Positions 44,764-56,050 are shown, counted from the first letter of the stretch. The stretch: DNA of 64,000 nt from Ochotona curzoniae (GCF_017591425.1 NW_024466459.1:2294001-2358000), one strand, 5' to 3'. The notes: a model not told the origin generated them from the letters alone. A program made the numbers and translations.

Positions 44764-46575
44764 ATGAGTGTTGGAGCCCAACCTGATTCTGCCCACCACA
44801 CACACATGGGCCTCATGCAAACCAGTGGGAGCTGCAGCCTAGTAGGAGCGCGACCCACAATAACCCCCACCAGACCTGCCCCCTGCCCCCTTCCCATGCT
44901 TACCACTGTGTACAGCAGACTGGTCCAGCTGGTCACGTCCAGCTGGTCACATTCAGCTCTCATACATGTCGATAGGCACTAAAGCCTAGTTCAATCCAAC
45001 CAGCCCCACTATTCAGCCCACACATGGCCGGTGGGTGACACTCTTTGTCTAGCCATGCCTGCCCCAATCCTGGTTCTCATGCTCACCAGTAGGAGTGGCA
45101 ACCCAAGAGGGAGGTGCCCACTGTTTCCCTGCTGGGCCTACTCCCACTTCCGGATCGTGCACTCTCCAGGTGGTTCTGCAGGTTAACTTGACAGAATTGG
45201 CGCCCCCATGCGAGCATCTGCCAGCTGATGCTATGGCAAAGCCCAACCAACCCTCACCCACTCTGGCTTATGCATGCACCAGAAGGAACAATAAACCCAA
45301 CCTGGCTTTTCCCTGATCCAGCTCACAGGAGGTCAACAGGTGTTGTAGCCCTGCTTGGTCTGGTCCGCCTCCATCCCAGCTTGTGCTCTCCAGTGGGAGT
45401 GGTGGTTCACCTGGGAGCCCCACGCAGCACACCTCCCCGGGTTTTCTCCCTTCCCCCTGGGTCTCATGTGTGCTGGTTGGGTGCTGTGGCCCAGTCTGGC
45501 ATGGCCCACCTTGCCTTGGCATTTGCCAGTGGGTGTTGTAGCCTGGCTGGGCCCGGCACACCCCCAATTCCAGCTCCCACTGGTGGGGGTTACAGCCTAG
45601 CCCAGCCTAGCTGGCCCCCAATCCCAACCCTCACGTGAACTGACACGTCTCGTGACCGAACTCAGCCTAACCCAACCCACACTCTGTTCTGGTATTCAGA
45701 TTCACCAGTAGATGATGTGAACTGGCCCTGCCTGGTTTGCCCCTGACCTGTGTCAAATGTACGCCGGTAGGTACCCATTCCCTGGCCTAGTCTGGGCTGC
45801 TCCCTAACATGGTTCTTGTACTTACCTGCAGGGACTGTGTCCTGCCAGAGGAGTTGCCCAGGTTTCTCCATCAGTACCTCTCTCAATGCCAGATCTTATG
45901 TCTACCAGTGAGTCCGTGGGCCAGCCCTACTTAGTCTACCTCCTGTTCTAGCAGAACAGTGGCCTTTCCTGACTGGCCTTCAACCCATTCCAGTTTTTAT
46001 TGTTGGGTATTACAGCCCAGCCAAGTCTTGTCCACACCCAGGCACAGCTCACACATGGCACAGACCTAGCCTAGCCTGTCCTACACCTGCCCTGGTTCTC
46101 ATGAGCACCAGTGGGTGCTGGAATCTAGCCCAGTCCAGCACACCCCAGCTCCAGTCCATACTTGTGTCACGGGACACTGAGCTATATTCAGACCAGTATG
46201 CAGGCCCTATTCCAGTCCCTGCACTCACCAGTGGGAACCACAACCCAGCCAGGGTGTCCCCTGAGCTCCCCAACCAGGCATGTTCCCAGCCATAGCTCCC
46301 ATGCGTGCCAGTGGTTGCTCTGACCCAGCTTGGCATAGTCCCTCACCTATCAATAGCCATTGCCTTTGGATGCCGCAGCCTGGCCTGACCCGGCCTGCTC
46401 CCAGCCCCAACTCAGTCTGGTCCCATCCTTGGCTCATGTAAACCACTAGGTGTGGCAGCCTAGCCCAGCATGACCTGCACTCCAGCCTGGTTTCTATGCT
46501 TGCCGGTGAGCTAACATTTGCTGGGCCCTGCCAGATCCCCCACCTACTTCCAAAACCAACCCGCACATTAGCCAA
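44764..46575 (+). repeat. Degenerate GC-rich tandem array, unit about 55-75 bp (locus 2)
   Basis: About 1.8 kb of diverged units with the recurring core ACCAGTGGGAGCTGCAGCC / ACCAGTGGGTGTTGTAGCC, C-rich halves (CCCAGCCTGG) and linkers such as GGTTCTCATGYNCACC. Clear core copies start near 44820, 45086, 45395, 45525, 45580, 46108 and 46228. It is the same repeat and same orientation as 6215-7130, 38 kb away. No known family comes to mind. Stop-free frames inside it are not credible genes. Confidence 0.8.
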
Positions 46576-46599
46576 CAGTTAGGACTAGTTCTATATTAC

Positions 46600-46959
46600 T
46601 TTAAGATTCATTAAATAAATAAGTAAAATAAATAAAAATATTATTAGAAAGGCAGATAGATAAGATTTATAGAGAGAAAGAAGAAAATGGAGAGAGATAT
46701 TTTCCATCTGCCAGTTCACTCCCCAAATGGCCACAATGGCCAGAGCTGAGCTGATCTGAAGCCAGGAGCCAGGTGTCTCCTCTAGGACTCCCATGTGGGA
46801 GCACGATCCCAAGGCTTTGGGCCATCCTCCACCACTTTCCAAAGCTATAAACACGGAGCTAGATGGGAAGCAGCACAGCCGGGGCCCAAACCGGTGCCAA
46901 TATGGGATCCTGGCACTTGCAAGGTAAGGATTTGGCCATTGAGCCATCATGCCAGGCCC
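46600..46959 (-). mobile_element. C-SINE, antisense, inserted at the array/L1 border
   Basis: AGATTCATTAAATAAATAAG start to ATCATGCCAGGCCC. Flanked by a perfect 12-bp duplication AGTTCTATATTA (46587-46598 and 46960-46971). The target joined the array's right end to L1-like sequence before the SINE arrived. Confidence 0.92.
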
Positions 46960-46971
46960 AGTTCTATATTA

Positions 46972-47728
46972 TTTTAAAACTTTATATAAAAGGCATCATG
47001 CTATCCCCTTGTATATATACATACACTTTTGTTTGCCTTTTGCTATTTGCCCATTGCATATTATAGAACACCACGGAAATTTATATCTGGCTCATTAAGC
47101 TGAACAGCTTTGGAATTTTCCATTATGTAAATGCCATAATGAATTCCCATTAGCAGATATCTGGGTTGTTTCCATTTATTTTCCATTTCTTGTAGAATTA
47201 ATCTCCTGGTACATGTGTCTTGCACTTTGACACAGTGCTAGAATTTCTCCAGGGTACTACATATAAACATTACTGTCAGGTGGAGGGTATATATATATAT
47301 TTTTTTCCAACTTATTTAATTATCATCAATTGTTCTCTAAAAAGATGGTATCAGTTTAAACCTCTTGCCAACATTGGAAATAAGTTACTATTTACTCACT
47401 CACATCCTTCTGAACCATCCTTCAAAAGCAAAAAAAAGCTTTTTGCTTTTGACAGTTTGTGTGAAAGAAGATACGTTGTTTGAGAGGTGGCTTTTTATAT
47501 ATACGTTGGCCACCTGTATTTCCTCTTCTTTGAATTTCTTGTTAAATGCCTTTCTGATCTTTTAACGAGAATATTTTGTCTACATTTTTTCAAATTAAAA
47601 AATTGATCTACAAGAGAGCTTTAAAAAATCTGAATACCAATTCTTGGTCTCTATATTGTAGGTATTCTCAGTCAGGTCGAGATGGCTCTTTTAATTTTGA
47701 TGTGTTTTGCTATGGAAAGGTTTTTTTT
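46972..47728 (-). repeat. Ancient L1 relic, antisense
   Basis: GCATATTATAGAACACCACGG, AGATATCTGGGTTGTTTCCATTTA and TTAAACCTCTTGCCAACATTGG follow antisense L1 3' sequence. AT-rich and decayed. Confidence 0.6.
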
Positions 47729-47729
47729 T

Positions 47730-48055
47730 TTTTAAAGATTTATTTTTATTATTTTTTCATTGGAAAGGCGGATATACAGAGAGGAGAGACAGAGAGGAAG
47801 ATCTTCCGTCCGATGATTCACTCCCCAAGTGAGTGCAATGGCCGATGCTATGCCGATCTGAAGCCAGGAGCCTCTTCCGGGTCTCCCACGTGGGTGCAGG
47901 GTCCCAAAGCTTTGGGCCATCCTCGACTGCTTTCCCAGGCCACAAGCAGGGAGCTGGAAGGGAAGCGGGGCTGCCGGGATTAGAACCGGCGTCCATATGG
48001 GATCCCGGGCATGCAAGGTGAGGACCTTAACCACTTGCGCCATCGTGCCGGGCCC
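47730..48055 (-). mobile_element. Young full-length C-SINE, antisense
   Basis: GGAAAGGCGGATATACAGAG to CATCGTGCCGGGCCC. Flanked by GAAAGG plus T-run (47715-47729 region and 48056 onwards). High identity to the copy at 51820. Confidence 0.93.
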
Positions 48056-48834
48056 GAAAGGTTTTTTTTTTTCATATTTTTATGTCTCCCATTATGAAGA
48101 GGCTATCATTTTTAGCGTAGTAACAGTCATCAATCCATTTCTTTATGCTTTATTTACTCAGCCATATCCTACTCTCCAAATAGTAAAAATACTTACTTAT
48201 ATATATTTTTAATCTGTAGATAAAGATTTCTTTATATTTTCCTTTAATTTTTTCACATTTATGCCTTTAATAAATCTGGAATTTATTTTTAATATATGAA
48301 ATCAGCATAGGTCTAGTTGTTTCCTAATTAAAAACCCAGGCATTCCAACATCACATAATGAAGAGTTTATTTTTCTAAATTTTTTATGCCACCACGGTTA
48401 AATATCAAGCACTGATAACAACTTGGGTCTATTTGGGGGCTATTTTGTCTCAAGAGTTTATCTACCTAATTCCGAATACTAACTTCAATCCCTATGTAAA
48501 GTCACACTATCTGGGAAAGTAAGCCATTCCTAGTTACTCCTTGTTTCAAAATTGTTCATATTGTTTTTAGGATTAACTACTCCAGCTCTGTCTAGAAGAA
48601 TATTGTTGGGATTTTAATTATATTTGCATAAATTTAGAGAATAGTTTGGGAATTGATGGCAACTTATAATACAGCATTTCCCATCCATGAATATGGTATA
48701 CCTCACCCTCCATCTAGAACCTTCAAAACGTCTGACACCAATGTTTCACTCTTTTCTCAGAAGCTGGTGCATGTCTTGTAGTTTTATTATTGGATCCTTT
48801 GAATCTTCTTTTTCTGTGGAAATTGTAATTTCTT
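48056..48834 (-). repeat. Ancient L1 ORF2 relic, antisense (left part)
   Basis: GGGTCTATTTGGGGGCTATTTTG, GTTGGGATTTTAATTATATTTGC and CCCATCCATGAATATGGTATACC follow the known antisense order of mammalian-wide L1 ORF2. Confidence 0.7.
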
Positions 48835-49145
48835 TTTTGTTTTTATTTCAGTTTTATTGGAAAATCAGATATACAGAAAGGAGGAGGGACAGAGAGGAAG
48901 ATCTTCCGTCCAACGATTCACTCCCTAAGTGGCTGCAACAACCAGAACTGAGCTGATCTGAAGCCAGGAGCAAGGAGCCTCTTCTGGGACTCCCACGCAG
49001 GTACAGGGTCCCAACACTTTGGGCCATCCTCCACTGCTTTTCCAGGCCACAATCAAGGAGCTGGATGGGAAGCAGGGCTGCCGGGATTAGAACTGGTGCC
49101 CACATGGGATCCCGGACTTTAGCTGCTAGGTTACTGTGCGAGGCC
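48835..49145 (-). mobile_element. C-SINE inserted in L1, antisense
   Basis: Antisense copy from TTTTATTGGAAAATCAGATA to TGTGCGAGGCC. It has a perfect 18-bp target duplication TGGAAATTGTAATTTCTT at 48817-48834 and 49146-49163, one of the cleanest in the window. Confidence 0.95.
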
Positions 49146-49740
49146 TGGAAATTGTAATTTCTTAAAACAACATTTTCCTGATGTATACTGAAAATTATTG
49201 TAGATGCTGTGGGATGAGGCTGCTCATTTCTACATAGGAATTCACACCCAACAATATTGACAAATTTTAATTTTGATATTAACAGCAGCCTGGAAAGTCT
49301 GAATTTTTGTAATCAGATATTTATCTGATAAATTTGTCTGAAATTTTTATCAGATGATATTGCCTACAAATCACAACTTTTTTTTTCTTTGTTTCATTAC
49401 ACTGGCTTGTCCCTTTGTATAACATTAGATAGTAGAGGTGATCACTTGTATTCCTGAATTAACTGTGGTCAGATAGACAGAAAGATTTGTTCAATGCTAA
49501 TTGAATAAATTTCAGGGATAATCTGATTTGGTTATGAATTATTTATTATTATTATTATTATTATTCTCTGGGGTTTTGGATTTGCTAATGTTTTATTTAA
49601 GGTCACCATGCCTGTGTTTTTAATTAAGTCTGTTTTGTAAGTTTGCTTGTTGTACTGTTATGGCTCAGTTTTGTTATTTAGATTCATGTGGTAGGCACTA
49701 TTCATTGTCTTTCCAGCAGACAATCCCCTTCCCTCCCTCT
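49146..49740 (-). repeat. Ancient L1-like AT-rich relic, right part
   Basis: Continues the antisense L1 after the SINE; contains (TTA)7 at 49543-49564 and an inverted repeat at 49323-49355. The family call past 49250 is weak. Confidence 0.5.
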
Positions 49741-49914
49741 TTTTTAATAAACTGAATATGATTCTCATGACTAGGAAAGAAAATCTTCTTGGACATTTGT
49801 CTCTTTTTACATCTCAATGGCTAGATCATACGGTCGTCCCTAGTTGTAATGGTAGCCGGAAAAGTGACTTTATTTCAACTTACCATGAAAATGTATGTGA
49901 TTTCACCAGTTTTG

Positions 49915-50176
49915 AAAAACATGAATTTATTAGAAAGAACAGCAGAAAGGAGAAGGCATAGAGAAAATGACAATGAGAAGAGAGTGGGAATTTCAAGAGC
50001 CTGACATTCTTTCCTGATTTCCCAGGTAAGCACTTGGGCCATCTGCTGCTGCTTTCCCAGGCACATTAACAGGGAGCTGGATTGGAAGTGGGGCAGCTGA
50101 GGCTCCAACCAACACTTCATTTTGGAAGCTGGAGTTGCAAGCAGCAGCTTACTTGCTGCACCACGATGCCAGCCCA
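49915..50176 (-). repeat. C-SINE, antisense
   Basis: ACATGAATTTATTAGAAAGAAC start, CTGCTGCTTTCCCAGGCAC and CTGCACCACGATGCCAGCCC end. Confidence 0.8.
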
Positions 50177-51150
50177 TCAACTTCCTCTTTCTTAAAGTAC
50201 ATCTTTTAAGTAGTTTTTTTAATGCAGGTCTCTGAGTAATAGCCTTTTCCAGCCCTGGATTGTCAAAACCTATTTTTAGGCCTGATTTCCATTTCCAGCT
50301 TCCCACATATGTGGGCCCAAGGCCACACTTCCTGTCGCCTTACTAGCATGCCCCACCCAGCCACGGGGCGTTAGGCATGGTCTGTGCGGCCGACTCCTGG
50401 CTTCCTTGGCACTAGCTGGCCTGCTTGCCATGCTAACTGGACCCTATCTTTATCTTCTGCACCTGAGGAGGTCCTTTGCTTTGTTCTGAGATCAGCTTCA
50501 TGCTGTATTTCATCCCGTGTTTGTCATAGGAAGTGGAGGAGGGTCCCCATTAATCTTTTTAGTTAGTGTTACTGGAAGTGCACATACTCTATTTATAACA
50601 AAATTCCCTCTTCCTTTAAAATAAAGGATTTTATTTTGTGATTCTCCTTTAAAATAAATACCGTATATTCTGATAGAGAAAACAGACATGAAAGAGACAG
50701 CTGGACACTTCTCATTCTGTTTCAAGAAAAGTTATAAAGTTTTGGAATTGTTTTTCTTCTTGATTTTGGTGCCTGGGGATCATTCCCCAGGCACCAACCT
50801 AGGAGAATGTAGTCATCCACTCAGAAATGGAATTTTCCAAAGTTTCTCCTTTCCTGCACTCCCCCTGCCTTCCGGCTCTACAGAGGTGATCCCGGAGGGC
50901 AAACCTGCTCCTTCACCCCCTCCATGCTAAGAATGCCACAGCTGCATACTAAATCTGTTTCTGGAAGGAGACTGTCTCCAAGCCAGCTTTGCAGCTAGCT
51001 CCTCCAGCAAATCAACAGCTGGCTGGAAGCTGAGCCAGCTCCAAGTTCTGGGAATTCACAGCGACTAACAGATGAATGGAATTGATCTCATTTGCATTTC
51101 ATCGTGACTCAGGATGTCCCTGGTACTGCACCCTCACCTAGACCACAATG
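50177..51150. other. Intronic DNA without recognised gene
   Basis: Unique-looking. It contains the inverted GGTGCCTGGGGATC/ATTCCCCAGGCACC pair at 50769-50797 and ends in the octamer/AP-1 block listed separately. Confidence 0.45.
51085..51115. promoter_or_regulatory. Octamer plus AP-1 composite words
   Basis: ATTTGCAT (51090-51097, POU octamer) lies 7 bp before TGACTCA (51105-51111, AP-1). Both are perfect consensus words in non-repeat sequence. Activity is unknown. Confidence 0.3.
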
Positions 51151-51159
51151 CATTGGTTT

Positions 51160-51452
51160 GGGAGCAGGTACCCAGCCTCATGATCAAAAGCACCTGAGTT
51201 CCACATGCAACTGCCTGAATTTGTTTCCCAGTCCTGGCTCCTGACTCCAAATTTTGGCCAATGCAGTCCCTGGGAAGAAGCAATGACAGTTCAAGATTGG
51301 GGTTCCTGCCACTTACATGGGCAACCTGGTCCCAGCTTCAGCCCCAACTCATTTCTCCCTGGGCTGGCATTTGAGGAGGGAAGACAGGCCTGGCAGCATT
51401 CTCTGTATGTGTCTTTCTCTCTCCCTCTCTGTTCTGCATTTCAAATAAATAT
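51160..51452 (+). repeat. Old C-SINE, sense
   Basis: GTTTGGGAGCAGGTACCCAG, GTTTCCCAGTCCTGGCTCC and CTGCATTTCAAATAAATATTG tail. Confidence 0.65.
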
Positions 51453-51814
51453 TGAAACACCCCTGCACACAAGGCATGGAGTTAATCCCACCAGGGACTT
51501 CCCTGTCAGGTACTGGTCTGCAGACTTCCATCCAGTCCAAGGACAGGCCCCAAAGTCTCCCACTGAGAAGGAACAGTGCCCTTGGGCCTGCAAGAGAGTG
51601 AATGCAATGTGAGACTGATGGTATTCAGATACAGCCTGTCTTGGAAACCTCTGATCAAGGCCAAGGCTCTGATCATGGTTCAGTATTCACAGTGAATATA
51701 TACTGTGGGCACTGCCCCGCTGTTGTGTTGGGGATACTTGTTGAACTTAAGGTCACAACTGCAGAGGCCCAAGGCAAGGATTATGTAAGACCATTAATTT
51801 CTATTTTTTTTTGT

Positions 51815-52168
51815 TTTAAAGATTTATTTAATTTTTGTAAAAGATTTATTTTTATTATTATTTTTTTTTATTGGAAAGGCGGATATACAGAGAGGGGGAG
51901 AGACAGAGAGGAAGATCTTCCGTCCGATGATTCACTCCCCAAGTGAGTGCAATGGCCAATGCTATGCCGATCCGAAGCCAGGAGACTCTTCCAGGTCTCC
52001 CACGCGGGTGCAGGGTCCCAAAGCTATGGGTTGTCCTCAACTGCTTTCCCAGGCCACAGGCAGGGAACTGGATGGGAAGTGGGGCTGCCGGGATTAGAAC
52101 CGGCGCCCATATGGGATCCCGGGCATGCAAGGTGAGGACCTTAACCACTGTGCCATTGCGCCGGGCCC
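51815..52168 (-). mobile_element. Young full-length C-SINE, antisense
   Basis: TTGGAAAGGCGGATATACAG to TGCCATTGCGCCGGGCCC with a doubled T-rich 3' region (AAGATTTATTTAATTTTTG then AAGATTTATTTTTATTA). Flanked by a perfect 13-bp duplication GACCATTAATTTC (51789-51801 and 52171-52183). Confidence 0.93.
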
Positions 52169-52544
52169 AGGACCATTAATTTCAATAAAACACATCTCAC
52201 ATAGCACCTGCCTACAGAGGACTGCAAGGAGGATGGGTTAGAGTGGCAAAAGGGATGGGGAGGAAGATCAGACCAGCTCTGGCCATCCATGAGGTTAAAG
52301 AGGACATCTCGCCATGTGCATGTGGTGGCTTCCGATTACGCTAGTTCACAGCCCTCCATGCTTTACCCCTGGGGAAGCAGAGTGCTGAGTCCTACCGTGA
52401 GGAGGATGGGGCTATTATTGCCTAAGCGATGGCCATCACACCTCACTTTGTTCACAGGTGGCTGCTTTGTCATTTCCTTTGTAGCTACTGAAATGCTTTC
52501 TTGTTAGGGAATGGAGTGTCTTATCGCCCAGCAGTTAAGACAGA

Positions 52545-52896
52545 GGCTGGTGCTGTGGCATAGTATGCTAAGCTTCCACCTACGGTGTTGATATCCCATA
52601 TGAGGCTTGGTTAGAGTCCTAGTTGCTCTATTTCCAACCTAGCTTCCTATTTATGGCCTGGGGAAGCAGCAGAGGACGCCCTGGGTCCTTGGGCCTCTGC
52701 ATTCATGTGAGAGACCTGGTCCTTGGGACCCTGCACTCACGTGGGAGACCTGGAATAAACTTCCCGGCTCTTGGTTTTAGATTGATTCACCTGCAGCTAC
52801 TGTAATCATCTGGGAAGTGAACCAGTGGATAGAAGACCTCTCTCTCTGTCTCTTATTCTCTCTGTAACTTTGTCTTTCCATAAAAATACATCTTTA
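52545..52896 (+). repeat. C-SINE, sense, with internal duplication
   Basis: GAGGCTGGTGCTGTGGCATAG to CTTTCCATAAAAATACATC. The GTCCTTGG...GAGAGACCTG block is present twice (about 52685-52717 and 52720-52752). Confidence 0.85.
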
Positions 52897-53170
52897 GGTC
52901 CCGGCATCTTTTACTCCACTTCCCATGCAGCTCCCTGCTTGTGGCCTGGGAAAGCAGTCGAGGTTGGCCCAAAGCCTTGGGACCCTGCATTCGTGCAGGA
53001 GACCTGGAAGAAGCTTCTAGCTTCGGATCAGCTCAGCTCCAGCCACTGCAGTCACTTAGGGAGTGAACCAGTGGACAGAAGATCTTTCTCTCTGCATCTT
53101 CTTATCTATGTATATCTGCCTTTCCCATAAAAACAAATAAATAGATCTTTGTTTTTTAATCTTAAAAAAA
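52897..53170 (+). repeat. Young-type C-SINE lacking part of its 5' half, sense
   Basis: CACTTCCCATGCAGCTCCCTGCTTGTGG, GCAGTCGAGGTTGGCCC, AAACAAATAAATAGATC and an A10 tail. Tandem to the preceding SINE. Confidence 0.85.
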
Positions 53171-53299
53171 AAAGTCCATCTCCTGCACCTGAGTAGCTTT
53201 GGGTGACACTTGACTCTGGCTGCTGATGCTCCAGGGCTGGCCTTGGTGGCAATGGTGACGATGCCACTAACTGGTTTCTTGTCATTCCTGGGAAAGACC

Positions 53300-53440
53300 T
53301 GTATTGCAGTCCTGGCCTTCAAGACTTCTGACTGCTGTGCATTTTGGGTAGCAAAACAGTAAATGGGAGTTATCTGCCTGTCGCTGTCTCTTTGATTCTC
53401 AAATAAATAATAACAATAATAATTTTTAAAAGCCACAGGC
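53300..53440 (+). repeat. Old C-SINE 3' fragment, sense
   Basis: GGTAGCAAAACAGTAAATGGGAG and GATTCTCAAATAAATAATAAC look like an old SINE 3' end. Just downstream of the 149-nt PITPNC1 exon in transcript direction. Confidence 0.5.
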
Positions 53441-53724
53441 AGAACCACCCGTGACTGATTTGTAGGCAGAACCACCTCTTTCCCACAGCCAACACCAGTG
53501 GAAGGGAAAGACAACCTCCCTGGATTCTTAAGGTCTGAGTCCCTCCTAATGTATCATCAAGTACTGGGCGAGCAGAGGTGAAGGCTCCTGCTGATGCACG
53601 TGCAGGTGCATACAGCAACTTTCCAGGTGCCCTTCTCCTCCTGGATGTGTCCTGCCTTGTACTCAATTGCACAGCAGGGTCGGGGGCAGCAGGTGCCTGC
53701 AGATGCGTGGCCACCAGGACTCAC

Positions 53725-53873
53725 CTGTTGAGGTATACGCGCTTCTCTGTGAACTGGCCGTTGCCGTGGTGCGGATCCTCGAAGGGCTCATTCTGGACGA
53801 CCTCCACCCCTTCGCCACGGTCACTCTGCTCGTGGCTGTGCTTGCTGATCATGTACAGCTGTCCAATTTTGTA
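53725..53873 (-). CDS. PITPNC1: PITPNC1 internal coding exon (lipid-binding domain, residues about 17-65)
   Basis: Cytoplasmic phosphatidylinositol transfer protein 1 (RdgB-beta) moves phosphatidylinositol and phosphatidic acid between membranes. Read on the minus strand, this exon starts at phase 0 with YKIGQLYMISKHSHEQ and ends ...NGQFTEKRVYLN plus two bases of a Ser codon. The GEGVEVVQNEPFEDP block matches the PITP fold and, from memory, is almost identical to human PITPNC1 and clearly different from PITPNA and PITPNB. The acceptor is TTTACAG (53874 upward) and the donor is CAG|GTGAGT (53719-53727). The length of 149 nt equals 49 codons plus 2 and fits the next exon downstream at 36879-36967. 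The exon for the initial MLLKEYRICMPLTVDE is not in the window and must lie above 64000. Open frames on the plus strand over this exon are antisense shadows. Confidence 0.97.
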
Positions 53874-55490
53874 CTGTAAAGCATACAGACAAGGAGAGGT
53901 CAGTGCCATGGCCGGCCTGTGCCCACAGCCCCCTCCCAACTATAGCCCGCCAGCTGGCAGCCAACTTCACAGGCACCTTCTGCAGAGAAGGAAAAATGCC
54001 ACATGGGGCTGGGAAGCAAGGAAGACAACGAGAGGCAAGAAGATGGCAGAAGCTGTCTGTTTCTATGAACACTGCTTCTCCCCAGGGTGGCTGGTGTGTG
54101 GTCTGGCTGCTACCCATGGGGGAGTACCAGAGTGGCTTCCCATTCTGTCTGATCAGAACTCACTGGCACTGAAGCCCCACTGGGCTGGACTTAGGGCATG
54201 TCCTAACTGCCCGCAGAGGAAGACATCACCTGTGTCTTTGTTCTCTCTCAGGGTGGACTCCAGCTCTGGAGGACTCTGTCTCCTTCAAAAGCTGGACCTT
54301 ACCATCACCTGGAAGCTTTACAAAACCCTAGCTGCCCATGCCCCACCGTGAGGGGAACCGAGGCACCTGTGGCATGGCAAGGTCCTTGTCACCCCAGTCC
54401 ACTCACTGTACCGGTGCCTTCAAGCCCCAGGTCCGACAAGCCACAAGTCTTACCCAGAAATGGTAAGACGGGGCCATGCCCACACAACAGGAACTTTATC
54501 CTGTCTCTCAGAAAATCCCAGGAGCCAGCACTTATTTCTTCCCCAGAAGACTTCCAAAGTGACCAAAGCAATCCGCTAGAGGTGGAGGGGGTGGCACTTG
54601 GTGCAGCGAGGGGCTGAGTGTGCTCAGTGTTGGGGTGGGACTCTGTGACCTGGGCAGGGTCCTTCCTGCAGGGGCAGCAGGCCCCTTTCTCCTCAAATAC
54701 ACAGAGTGCAATTGCCATGAGGCCTCTGACACGGGCAGATAGAGGCTGAGCATGCCACAAGCTAATGCTAACACTGAATTGTTCCCACAAGCGCCCAGGC
54801 CTGCGGAGAGGCCCGTAGACCTCACACATAGGAGAGAGATATATTTCAGATTAAGGGAGCAGATGAGACATATAAGACCCAAAGACAGCTGTTTCCAGAG
54901 CTAGCAGAACATGCTCTTCTAAAGGTGCCTCGCTCCTGCTGGAGGCAGGTGCAGGGAGGGGAGTGTGAGAAAGCTCTAACAGTCTAGTCCACAACCAGCC
55001 CCAGGGACCAGGCCAGTAACCATGACAATGGGAGCCAGCAGCTGGCCTGGGTTTTCAAAGGGCCGGGCTTCCCGCCCCTGCCTAGAAGGGTCTGTCTTTT
55101 CAACATTTTTTTATGGCACTATATGCGTGTGTGTGCACATGCGTGCCTGAGGGGAGGGGCCGGTGCTGGGGACAGGAGGAGAAAGTGCAGAGAGGCAAAT
55201 CAAGGAGAAAATCCATTTATACAATGATGGTCTGCTTCAGAAGTGTGGACAACCTCCCGAGGGCCCAGAATGGCTCTGGCTTCCGCTCATACAGATGGAT
55301 GAGTGCTCTTATAGGAAGCAGGATAATGGAAAGAAGCTTCCAGATTGGAGCTTTGTGAGCTCTTGCCCGAGAGAGCGAGGCCGGCCTCATGCAGATGGGT
55401 GCCTGGGACAAGACGTGTGTCTGCTCAGCAGGGGTGAATGTCACAAGGTGCTCTGTGCTTGGTGTTCAAAATTTAAAAAACAAACAAACA
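53874..55490. other. Intronic DNA upstream of the 149-nt exon
   Basis: No initial PITPNC1 exon (MLLKEYRICMPL) is found here. Long stop-free frames (plus 53578-54351, crossing the exon in antisense) are not genes. No repeat is clearly recognised. Confidence 0.55.
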
Positions 55491-55494
55491 AACC

Positions 55495-56050
55495 CAACAA
55501 GGCTTCCACACAGTGGAATAGTATTCAGGCACAAACAGGATCTAAGTCCCAAAATTGCGTCAAAAGTGTTAGTAGCCAAGCTTGTCTCCAGCCTCTCAGA
55601 GGATGCAGTTGACCCCCACCCCAGGACCTCAGAACAGTAGCTACTGCAGAAATGGGGTCTCCAGACAAGTCATCAGGTTGGGTCCACATCCAACAGGGCC
55701 AACACTCTAGCAGAAAAGGGAAATCAGGGCTCAGAAACAGACGGGCACAGAGGACCGTGATGACAGGATGGCTACCCTTGGGCCAAGGATTGAGACCCAG
55801 AATGGGAATCTGAAGGCACCAACCCTAACTCCAGCTCAATTTTGTGAGGTGATCAGCACCCAGTGTGTGGTGCATCGTGATAATGGCAGCCCTACTCTGG
55901 CATCTCCTATTGGGCAACCAAGGTGTTTTGGAGAAGAGATGGTGGTTGTGTAATGTGATAAATGTTCTAGATGCCACTGAACTGTTTAAGACATGTCACT
56001 AAAAAAAAAAAAAGGTTGATCTTATGTGATATGAATTTCACATTAAGTTC
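55495..56050 (+). repeat. Old L1 fragments including 3' end, sense
   Basis: CACACAGTGGAATAGTATTCAGGCAC (ORF2 3' end type) and later GATGGTGGTTGTGTAATG TGATAAATGTTCTAGATGCCACTGAACTG with TATGAATTTCACATTAAG resemble the L1M 3' UTR end. Intermediate sequence is rearranged. Confidence 0.6.

Larger units (their letters stand above)
36968..53724 (-). other. PITPNC1: PITPNC1 intron upstream of the 89-nt exon
   Basis: This 16757-nt intron is bounded by donor GTGAGT (53719-53724) and an acceptor reading TTAG at 36968. It contains a long block of antisense L1 (46972-49740), the second GC-rich degenerate array (44764-46575) and at least 17 SINEs. No further PITPNC1 exon is needed by the reading frame and none is seen. 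Confidence 0.9.

Noticed and set aside
53165..53520. Processed pseudogene suspected from a minus-strand frame
   Set aside because: The peptide matches no protein I know, and the right part fits an old SINE 3' end instead.
53578..54351. 257-codon open frame on the plus strand
   Set aside because: It overlaps the PITPNC1 exon in antisense. Its protein shows no domain and it crosses exon and intron without splice logic.
55010..55030. GTAACCATGACAAT as a second RFX X-box
   Set aside because: Only the half sites loosely match and the surroundings give no support. Too weak to list.
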